From assembly GCA_014359685.1 (NCBI GenBank), contig JACIYY010000273.1, positions 1 to 5,484 of the forward strand: DNA of 5,484 nucleotides, in the 5' to 3' direction. This DNA comes from Porphyrobacter sp. Its GTDB lineage: Bacteria > Pseudomonadota > Alphaproteobacteria > Sphingomonadales > Sphingomonadaceae. Positions 1 to 5,484 of this stretch are shown piece by piece. The notes under the pieces were generated by a model. That model did not search any database. It saw nothing but the letters and a program-made list of their open reading frames with translations, and was not told the DNA's origin. The position numbers and the translations under genes were made by a program. The stretch's first letter is position 1, and each line of letters starts with the position of its first letter.

Positions 1-49
1 ATGTTTCCCCTCGAACACACCGGCGCCGTCCGATCCTGCGGGGCCGTCG

Positions 50-117
50 CCTGCCGCAGGCCAGTTGCGCGGCCGGCCTGCCGACTCTAAGGACAGGGCA
101 TGATGCACTGCGGCAGG
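50..117. repeat. Pair of matching dyads, 10-bp inverted repeat
   Basis: CCTGCCGCAG at 50-59 is the exact reverse complement of CTGCGGCAGG at 108-117. Each arm is also nearly self-palindromic (CTGC, one base, GCAG), so the two sites can equally be read as two copies of one dyad with centres about 57 bp apart. A 7-bp inverted repeat, GCAGGCC at 56-62 with GGCCTGC at 75-81, and a GGCCGGCC palindrome at 71-78 lie between them. Paired dyads upstream of an efflux operon could be operator sites, but GC-rich DNA gives such repeats easily and no regulator is identified. Confidence 0.3.
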
Positions 118-175
118 ATCATCCATCGGCCAACCTTGCCAGCGCGAGGAATTGCCGCGACCAGCCTGTTGAGCA

Positions 176-191
176 GATCATGAACCTGATC
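176..191. repeat. Short inverted repeat GATCA-N6-TGATC
   Basis: GATCA at 176-180 and TGATC at 187-191 form a 5-bp inverted repeat with a 6-bp spacer, about 75 bp before the preferred start of the outer-membrane gene. The size and position would suit a dimeric repressor site. The arms are short and do not extend, so chance is a good alternative. Confidence 0.18.
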
Positions 192-254
192 CGGCCCGTC
201 AAGGCCGCGTCTCGCGCGCCGGAGCCGATCACACCGGCCCCGTGAGCAAGCACC

Positions 255-260
255 GAAGAA
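255..260 (+). promoter_or_regulatory. Weak Shine-Dalgarno-like site favouring ATG 266
   Basis: The purine run GAAGAA ends 5 nt before the ATG at 266. The competing in-frame GTG at 242 has only a GGAG about 18 nt upstream, too far to act well. This spacing is the main reason for choosing ATG 266. The match to the consensus is poor, so the choice is tentative. Confidence 0.35.
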
Positions 261-265
261 CCGTC

Positions 266-1777
266 ATGCGACCTGTGAACAGCCGCGGCGCGCCCGGGCA
301 GCCGGCAATCCAGCGCAGGGGCAGGATCGATCATCGCGCCGCGCCGGGCGCGGCCATCCAGGCTGTGGTCCTGCCGATCCTCCTCGCCGGCTGTTCTTTT
401 GCGCCCGCCACTGTCCGACCCGCACCACCCGTTCCGCAAGAATTTGCCGGCCAGACGCCTGGCTCGCAGTCGATCGCGCGGGTCGGGTGGCAGGATTTCT
501 TCCGTGAGCCGCAGCTCCGTGCGCTGATCGCCGAGGCGCTGGCCAACAATCGCGACATCCGGGTCGCCACGGCCAGGGTGGCGGAGGCGCGGGGCGCGTG
601 GCGGATCGAGGGGTCGGCGCTCTATCCGCAGCTCAACGCAGTGGCCACCGGCACGCGCGGACGCTCGATCATCAACCTTCCGGGGCTGGGCACCCAGAGC
701 TACGACATCAAGCAGGTCAGCGCGCAGCTCAGCGCCGGCTGGGAGGTGGATTTCTGGGGACGGCTGCGCAATCTTCGCGAGGCAGCGCGCGCGCAATATC
801 TCGCGACCGAGGAGGCGCGGCGGGCGGTCGCCACCGATCTCGTCGCGCAGGTGGCGAACGGGTACCTTCTCGAACGCGAATATGAGGAGCGGGTCGCGCT
901 GGCCAGGCAGACCATCGCCACGCGCGAAGACGCGCTGCGGATCATGCGCCGGCGATACGAGGTCGGCTCGGGATCCAAGCTCGAAATGACGCAGGCGCAG
1001 ACGCTGCTCGCCCAGGCGATGACCGCGCTCCACGCGCTCGATCAGGACCGCGAGGTAAACCGCAATGCGCTGGCGCTGCTGGTCGGCCGTCCGGTCGAGA
1101 TCGCGCCGGGACCGCTCGGACTGGCCGAGACCGCGCCCGACATCGCCCTGCCGGCCGGGCTTCCGTCGGAGCTGCTGGTCAACCGCCCGGACATCGTCGC
1201 CGCCGAATATGCGCTGCGCGCCGCCAACGCCAATATCGACGCCGCGCGGGCCGCGTTCTTCCCCAACATCAACCTGACCGGCGCGTTCGGAACCGCAAGC
1301 TCCGATCTCGACGGCCTGTTCGCGGACGGCAGCCGGGCGTGGAGCTTCACGCCCACGATCGCGCTGCCGATCTTCAATGCCGGACGGCTTGCCGGCAGTC
1401 TCGACGTCGCCGAAGCGCGGCGCGACCGGGCCGTCGCCGAGTATGAGCGAACCGTCCAGGCCGCTTTCCGGGACGTGTCCGACGCGCTTGTCCGGCGCCG
1501 CCAGCTCGGCCTCCAGATCGACACGGTGGGCGCGATGCTAGAGGCCCTGCGCGAACGCGCACGGCTGGCGCAGCTGCGCTTCGACAATGGCCGCTCCGCC
1601 TATCTCGAGGTTCTCGACGCGCAGCGCGACCTGTTCGACGCCGAGCAGCAGCTGGTCCAGCTGCGCCGCGCGCAGCTCGCCAGCGGGGTGGCGCTCTATG
1701 CCGCGCTGGGCGGCGGCTTCCCGGCCGAGACGCCGTTCGAGCCCGGCGCATCACAGGCCGGCGATACGGAGCAATGA
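266..1777 (+). CDS. Outer-membrane efflux lipoprotein, NodT/OprM (OMF) family
   Basis: This is the outer-membrane duct of a tripartite efflux pump, a trimeric beta-barrel plus periplasmic alpha-barrel that takes substrate from the adaptor and inner-membrane pump. From ATG 266 the protein has 503 residues, normal for the family. A hydrophobic stretch at about 29-40 leads into lipobox LAGC with Cys43, so it should be lipid-anchored. Family motifs appear in order: EVDFWGR (160-166), a [10 protein letters not shown] block (about 301-310), [12 protein letters not shown] (331-342), PIFNAGR (368-374) and [12 protein letters not shown] (446-457), covering both internal repeats of the fold. In-frame GTG 242 would add 8 residues. 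The region before the hydrophobic core is unusually long and rich in Arg, Gly and Pro. The stop overlaps the start of the adaptor gene. Such proteins serve RND or ABC pumps; the neighbours here point to an ABC pump. Confidence 0.93.
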   Translation: MRPVNSRGAPGQPAIQRRGRIDHRAAPGAAIQAVVLPILLAGCSFAPATVRPAPPVPQEFAGQTPGSQSIARVGWQDFFREPQLRALIAEALANNRDIRVATARVAEARGAWRIEGSALYPQLNAVATGTRGRSIINLPGLGTQSYDIKQVSAQLSAGWEVDFWGRLRNLREAARAQYLATEEARRAVATDLVAQVANGYLLEREYEERVALARQTIATREDALRIMRRRYEVGSGSKLEMTQAQTLLAQAMTALHALDQDREVNRNALALLVGRPVEIAPGPLGLAETAPDIALPAGLPSELLVNRPDIVAAEYALRAANANIDAARAAFFPNINLTGAFGTASSDLDGLFADGSRAWSFTPTIALPIFNAGRLAGSLDVAEARRDRAVAEYERTVQAAFRDVSDALVRRRQLGLQIDTVGAMLEALRERARLAQLRFDNGRSAYLEVLDAQRDLFDAEQQLVQLRRAQLASGVALYAALGGGFPAETPFEPGASQAGDTEQ

Positions 1778-1785
1778 AGACGATG
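1768..1785 (+). promoter_or_regulatory. Ribosome-binding region and ATGA coupling at the adaptor start
   Basis: The stop of the outer-membrane gene (TGA 1775-1777) overlaps an ATG at 1774. GGAG at 1768-1771 lies only 2 nt before that ATG, too close for normal use, but 11 nt before a second in-frame ATG at 1783. Either start works with translational coupling; the second would shorten the adaptor by three residues without touching its membrane anchor. Confidence 0.5.
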
Positions 1786-2850
1786 CTGCAGAACAAATGG
1801 GTCATCAGGGGCGGGATCGCCATAGCGATCATCGCTGCCGGGATCGTCCTGTGGCTGCTGCTGCGTCCGTCAGAGCTGCCCGAAGGCATCGTCAGCGGCA
1901 ACGGCCGGATCGAGGCAACCGAAATCGACATCTCGGCCAAGGCGCCCGGCCGCATCGCCGATATCCTCGCCGACGAAGGCGACCTGATCAAGGCCGGGCA
2001 GGTCGTTGCCCATATGGATGTCGACGTCCTCAATGCCCAGCGGGCCGAGGCGCAGGCCCAGCTCGCCCAAGCCCGCACCGCAGTCGAGACCGCGCAGAGC
2101 CAGGTCACCCAGCGCCAGAGCGAGCGGGCCGCCGCGCTGGCCACGGTGCGACAGCGCGAGGCCGAGCTGAACGCCGCGCGCAAGCGGCTCGCCCGCTCCG
2201 AAACGCTGGCGCGCGAAGGCGCGACCGCGGTGCAGGAGCGCGATGACGATCAGGCGCGGGTCGAAGGGGCGAGCGCGGCGGTGGAGGCGGCCCGCGCGCA
2301 GCTGGCAGCGGTCGACGCAGCGATCGGCACCGCGCGCAGCCAGGTGATCGGGGCCCGCTCCAACGTCGATGCCGTTCTGGCGACGATCGAGCGGATCGAG
2401 GCCGACATCCGCGACAGCGAGCTGCGCGCGCCGGTGGGCGGACGGGTGCAGTATCGCATCGCCCAGCCCGGCGAGGTCGTCGCCGGCGGCGGGCGGGTGC
2501 TCAACCTGGTCGACCTGACCGACGTATATATGACCTTCTTCCTGCCCGAGACGGTCGCCGGGCGGGTGGCGCTGGGCAGCGAGGCGCGGATCGTGCTGGA
2601 CGCGGCGCCCGATTTCGTGATCCCCGCCAGGATCTCCTTCGTCGCCGATGTGGCGCAATTCACGCCCAAGACCGTCGAGACCGAGAGCGAGCGGCAGAAG
2701 CTGATGTTCCGGGTGCGGGCGCAGATCGATCCGGCGCTGCTCGAACGCAACATCACCCAGGTCAAGACCGGCCTGCCGGGCGTGGCCTATGTCCGCGTCG
2801 CCCCCGATGTCGCCTGGCCCGACGAGCTCGCCCTCCGGGTCATCCGGTGA
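1774..2850 (+). CDS. yhiI: HlyD-family periplasmic adaptor, YhiI-like
   Basis: This is the membrane-fusion (adaptor) subunit that links the inner-membrane ABC transporter to the outer-membrane duct. The 358-residue product has an N-terminal membrane anchor at about 10-30, a first lipoyl half-domain at about 42-82 ([18 protein letters not shown] region), and a long Ala/Gln/Arg-rich helical hairpin at about 84-212. The second lipoyl half begins at DSELRAP (214-220) and continues through [18 protein letters not shown] beta-barrel follows, with the block [19 protein letters not shown] at 296-314. These blocks and the length match E. coli YhiI as recalled, without an alignment. There is no lipobox, so it should stay in the inner membrane. 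Its frame overlaps both neighbours by 4 nt, which fits co-translation in fixed ratio. A general HlyD/EmrA-like adaptor is the alternative, but the following rbbA gene supports the YhiI assignment. Confidence 0.92.
   Translation: MKTMLQNKWVIRGGIAIAIIAAGIVLWLLLRPSELPEGIVSGNGRIEATEIDISAKAPGRIADILADEGDLIKAGQVVAHMDVDVLNAQRAEAQAQLAQARTAVETAQSQVTQRQSERAAALATVRQREAELNAARKRLARSETLAREGATAVQERDDDQARVEGASAAVEAARAQLAAVDAAIGTARSQVIGARSNVDAVLATIERIEADIRDSELRAPVGGRVQYRIAQPGEVVAGGGRVLNLVDLTDVYMTFFLPETVAGRVALGSEARIVLDAAPDFVIPARISFVADVAQFTPKTVETESERQKLMFRVRAQIDPALLERNITQVKTGLPGVAYVRVAPDVAWPDELALRVIR
2847..2850 (+). promoter_or_regulatory. GTGA stop-start overlap that sets the rbbA start
   Basis: GTG 2847-2849 overlaps the adaptor stop TGA 2848-2850. 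No good Shine-Dalgarno sequence is seen just upstream, and the next in-frame ATG is codon 48, inside the first ATPase domain just before its Walker A motif. GTG 2847 is therefore the only sensible start found, with translation probably depending on ribosomes finishing the adaptor. Confidence 0.6.
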
Positions 2851-5484
2851 ACGAGGCGGGCGGCGAACGGGGGGAGGGGGCGGCGCGCGATCATGCGCCG
2901 CCCGCCGCCCGGGTTTCCGGCCTTGCGCTCCATTACGGCAAGACGCTCGCGCTCGGCGGGATCGATCTGGAGATCCCGGCCGGCCGGATGGTGGCGCTGA
3001 TCGGCCCCGACGGAGTCGGCAAATCGAGCCTGTTCTCGCTGCTCGCCGGGGCGCGGGCGATCCAGCAGGGCACGGTCGAGGTCCTGGGCGGCGACATGGC
3101 CGACCGCGCGCACCGCGAGGCGGTGTGCCCGCGAATCGCCTATATGCCGCAGGGGCTGGGCAGGAACCTCTATCCCACGCTGTCGATCGACGAGAACCTG
3201 GAGTTCTTCGGCCGCCTGTTCGGGCAGGATGCGCGCGAGCGCGAGCGGCGCATTGCCGAGCTGACCGGAAGCACCGGCCTTGCCCCCTTTCGCCAGCGCC
3301 CGGCCGGCAAGCTGTCGGGCGGCATGAAGCAGAAGCTGGGGCTGTGCTGCGCGCTGATCCACGACCCTGACTTCCTGCTGCTCGACGAGCCGACCACGGG
3401 CGTCGATCCGCTGTCGCGCGCCCAGTTCTGGGACCTGATCGATCGCATCCGCGCCGACCGTCCGGGGATGAGCGTGCTGGTCGCCACCGCCTATATGGAG
3501 GAGGCCGCGCGGTTCGACTGGCTGGTGGCGATGGATGCCGGGCAGGTGCTGGCGACCGGCACCCCGGAGGATTTTTACCGGCGCACCGGTACCACCGGGC
3601 TGGAACAGGCCTTCATCGCCCTGCTGCCCGAGGAGCGGCGGCGCGGCCACCAGCCGGTGACCATTCCCCCGCGCAGCGATGGCCGCGATGCCGAGATCGC
3701 CATCGAGGCGCGGGAGCTGACCATGCGGTTCGGCGATTTCACCGCCGTCGATCATGTCGATTTCCGTATCGAGCGGGGCGAGATCTTCGGTTTCCTCGGC
3801 TCCAACGGCTGCGGCAAGACGACCACCATGAAGATGCTCACCGGCCTGCTCAAGGCCAGCGAGGGGCAGGCATGGCTGTTCGGGCGCGAGGTCGAGAATG
3901 ACGACATGGCCACCCGCCGCCGGGTCGGCTACATGTCGCAGGCGTTCTCGCTCTATACCGAGCTGACCGTGCGCCAGAACCTGGAACTGCACGCTCAGCT
4001 GTTCCATGTGCCGGCCGACCGGATCCCGGCGCGGGTGGCGGAGATGGCGGCGCGCTTCGGCCTCGACGGTATCATGGACGCGCTGCCCGATGCCCTCCCG
4101 CTCGGCCAGCGCCAGCGCCTCAGCCTGGCGGTGGCGATGATCCACAAGCCCGAAATGCTGATCCTGGACGAGCCGACCTCGGGTGTCGACCCGATCGCCC
4201 GCGACCAGTTCTGGCAGATGATGATCGACCTGTCGCGGAACGACAAGGTGACGATCTTCATCTCCACCCACTTCATGAACGAGGCCGAGCGCTGCGATCG
4301 GATTTCGCTGATGCATGCCGGCAAAGTGCTGGTCAGCGATACGCCGGCGGAGATCGTCCGCAAGCGCGGCAGCAGGAATCTGGAAGAGGCGTTCATCGCC
4401 TATCTGCAAGAGGCGGCGGGGGCGGACGACACCGCCGCACCGGCCGGCAATGCCGCTGCGGCCGTGGCCGAGGCGCCGGCTGAGCCGGCCCCGGCCTTCT
4501 CCCGCGCCTTCAGCCGGCGGCGAATGATGAGCTATTCGCGGCGCGAGGCGCTGGAGCTGCGGCGCGACCCCATCCGGGCGACGCTGGCGCTGCTGGGCAG
4601 CGTGCTGCTGATGTTCATCATGGGATACGGGATCAGCCTCGACGTGGAGGATCTGCCCTTCGCGATCCTCGACCGCGACGGGACCACCACCAGCCAGAAC
4701 TATGCGCTCAACCTCGCCGGCTCGCGCTATTTCGTCGAGCGGCCGCAGATCACCGATTATGCGCAGCTCGACCGGCGGATGCGGGCCGGCGAGCTGAGCG
4801 TGGCGATCGAGATCCCGCCCGGCTTCGCCCGTGACCTGAGGCGCGGCACCCCGACCGAGATCGGCGTGTGGATCGACGGCGCAATGCCGCAGCGGGCCGA
4901 AACCGTGCAGGGCTATATCCAGGCGATGCACGCGCAGTGGCTGGGGGAGATGGCGCAGCAGGAGCTGGGGGCGAGGCCGCCGGCCGGCCTCGTCACCATC
5001 GAGACCCGCTATCGCTACAACCCCGATGTCAAGAGCTTGGTGGCGATCGTGCCCGCCGTCATCCCGGTGCTGCTGCTGCTGTTTCCGGCGATGCTGACCG
5101 CGCTGAGCGTGGTGCGCGAGAAGGAGCTGGGCTCGATCATCAACTTCTACGTCACGCCGATCACCCGGCTCGAATTCCTGCTCGGCAAGCAGCTTCCTTA
5201 CGTGGCGCTGGCGATGTTCAACTACCTGCTGCTGGTGCTGCTGGCGGTGCTGGTGTTCGGCGTGCCGATCACCGGCGACGTGCTGGCGATGACGGTCGCA
5301 GCGCTGTTCTACACCGGGTCGGCCACCGCCATCGGGCTGCTGTTCTCGATCTTCATGCGCAGCCAGGTCGCCGCCCTGTTCGCCACCGCGATCGGCACGA
5401 TCCTGCCGGCGGTGCAGTTTTCCGGGCTGATCAACCCGGTCTCCTCGCTGGAGGGGATCGGCGCCTTTGTCGGGCGGATCTTTC
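2847..5484 (+). CDS. rbbA: RbbA-type ABC transporter: two ATPase domains fused to an ABC-2 permease (3' end cut off)
   Basis: The frame is open from GTG 2847 to the window edge, 879 codons without a stop. NBD1 has Walker [10 protein letters not shown] (53-61), Q-loop Q102, signature LSGGMKQ (156-162) and Walker [13 protein letters not shown] (177-188), but Ala215 where the switch His is expected. NBD2 has Walker [10 protein letters not shown] (318-326), Q365, a degenerate signature LPLGQRQR (417-424), Walker [13 protein letters not shown] (438-449) and switch His475. An Ala/Pro-rich linker (about 526-550) leads to a membrane domain: helix at about 578-598, a periplasmic loop of about 130 residues, then helices near 732-755, 784-806, 812-836 and 838-861, with REKE at 757-760. 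Order and motifs match E. coli RbbA (911 residues) as recalled; some 40-60 C-terminal residues should lie beyond the edge. It should power export through the adaptor and duct encoded just upstream. E. coli RbbA is also described as a ribosome-associated ATPase. Confidence 0.95.
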   Translation, partial: MNEAGGERGEGAARDHAPPAARVSGLALHYGKTLALGGIDLEIPAGRMVALIGPDGVGKSSLFSLLAGARAIQQGTVEVLGGDMADRAHREAVCPRIAYMPQGLGRNLYPTLSIDENLEFFGRLFGQDARERERRIAELTGSTGLAPFRQRPAGKLSGGMKQKLGLCCALIHDPDFLLLDEPTTGVDPLSRAQFWDLIDRIRADRPGMSVLVATAYMEEAARFDWLVAMDAGQVLATGTPEDFYRRTGTTGLEQAFIALLPEERRRGHQPVTIPPRSDGRDAEIAIEARELTMRFGDFTAVDHVDFRIERGEIFGFLGSNGCGKTTTMKMLTGLLKASEGQAWLFGREVENDDMATRRRVGYMSQAFSLYTELTVRQNLELHAQLFHVPADRIPARVAEMAARFGLDGIMDALPDALPLGQRQRLSLAVAMIHKPEMLILDEPTSGVDPIARDQFWQMMIDLSRNDKVTIFISTHFMNEAERCDRISLMHAGKVLVSDTPAEIVRKRGSRNLEEAFIAYLQEAAGADDTAAPAGNAAAAVAEAPAEPAPAFSRAFSRRRMMSYSRREALELRRDPIRATLALLGSVLLMFIMGYGISLDVEDLPFAILDRDGTTTSQNYALNLAGSRYFVERPQITDYAQLDRRMRAGELSVAIEIPPGFARDLRRGTPTEIGVWIDGAMPQRAETVQGYIQAMHAQWLGEMAQQELGARPPAGLVTIETRYRYNPDVKSLVAIVPAVIPVLLLLFPAMLTALSVVREKELGSIINFYVTPITRLEFLLGKQLPYVALAMFNYLLLVLLAVLVFGVPITGDVLAMTVAALFYTGSATAIGLLFSIFMRSQVAALFATAIGTILPAVQFSGLINPVSSLEGIGAFVGRIF

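Larger units (their letters stand above)
1..265. other. Upstream region with no confident gene
   Basis: No full-length gene can be supported here. On the + strand, frame 1 has an ATG at position 1 but closes at a TAA at 88-90, and frame 2 is open from the edge to a TGA at 101-103 (a Pro/Ala/Ser-rich tail). Frame 3 is open from the edge to a TGA at 243-245, which overlaps a GTG at 242. On the minus strand one frame is open from position 126 to the edge, and another, closed by a stop at 87-89, gives a stretch resembling a TetR-type C-terminal segment. Any of these could be the end of a neighbouring gene or chance, since stops are rare in GC-rich DNA. No convincing -35/-10 pair or terminator was found. 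As the DNA in front of an efflux operon, it is the likely place for promoter and operator. Confidence 0.5.

Noticed and set aside
1..90. Short + strand frame from ATG 1 to TAA 90
   Set aside because: Only 29 codons, Cys/Arg-rich, no visible ribosome-binding site since it begins at the window edge, and competing frames are equally open.
65..93. Possible promoter with TTGCGC as -35 and TCTAAG or TAAGGA as -10
   Set aside because: Neither hexamer matches well and the best pair has poor spacing; there is no support beyond location.
119..1033. 304-codon minus-strand frame opposite the outer-membrane gene
   Set aside because: Same cause: its codons line up with the sense codons, and its composition is Arg/Leu/Gly-rich with no motif. 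It also runs through well-conserved efflux-protein sequence on the other strand.
1870..2658. 262-codon minus-strand frame opposite the adaptor gene
   Set aside because: Codon-aligned mirror of the adaptor frame, with no domain of its own.
2789..3370. 193-codon + strand frame overlapping the start of rbbA
   Set aside because: It is a different frame of the first ATPase domain, very rich in Arg, Gly and Ala; the Walker A, signature and Walker B motifs all sit in the rbbA frame.
2787..4931. 714-codon open frame on the minus strand opposite rbbA
   Set aside because: Its codons are exact reverse complements of the rbbA codons, so it is closed only where rbbA uses TTA, CTA or TCA. Those codons are avoided in this GC-rich gene. 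The product is a His/Arg/Gly-rich string without recognisable domains, while the + strand frame is an unmistakable ABC protein.
5067..5260. Runs of CTG/GTG trinucleotides resembling a simple repeat
   Set aside because: They encode Leu/Val in transmembrane helices and reflect codon preference, not a repeat element.
1..5484. Insertion sequences, CRISPR arrays, tRNA or rRNA genes
   Set aside because: No repeated spacers, terminal inverted repeats with a transposase, cloverleaf-like segments or rRNA-like blocks were seen.

Overview
The window is GC-rich, roughly two-thirds G+C by eye, with strong G/C preference at third codon positions. Codon use and protein style suggest an alphaproteobacterium, perhaps a sphingomonad; this is an impression, not a placement. 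All genes that can be supported lie on the + strand in one compact cluster whose reading frames overlap by 4 nt at each junction (ATGA at 1774, GTGA at 2847). This is the usual layout of a translationally coupled operon.

Layout: positions 1-265 hold no gene that can be called with confidence. They contain small dyad repeats and several short open frames, one of which on the minus strand weakly resembles the C-terminal part of a CecR/CerR-type TetR regulator. Positions 266-1777 encode a NodT/OprM-type outer-membrane efflux lipoprotein. Positions 1774-2850 encode a HlyD-family periplasmic adaptor closely resembling E. coli YhiI. Positions 2847-5484 encode a large fused ABC protein with two nucleotide-binding domains followed by an ABC-2 membrane domain, which matches RbbA (YhiH). 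This gene is cut by the right edge of the window after 879 codons, so it has no stop codon here and is easily missed by a scan for closed ORFs.

Together the three genes read as a complete tripartite ABC efflux pump: inner-membrane ATPase/permease (RbbA), periplasmic adaptor (YhiI-like) and a dedicated outer-membrane duct. A second membrane subunit of the YhhJ type would be expected just past the right edge, as in the E. coli yhiI-rbbA-yhhJ cluster. The substrate cannot be read from the sequence.

The system belongs to known families and is not a new class. Points worth a second look are the asymmetric ATPase (both departures from consensus fall in the same predicted composite ATP site), the dedicated outer-membrane partner beside a protein named for ribosome binding, the odd N-terminus of the outer-membrane lipoprotein, and the unexplained upstream 265 bases.
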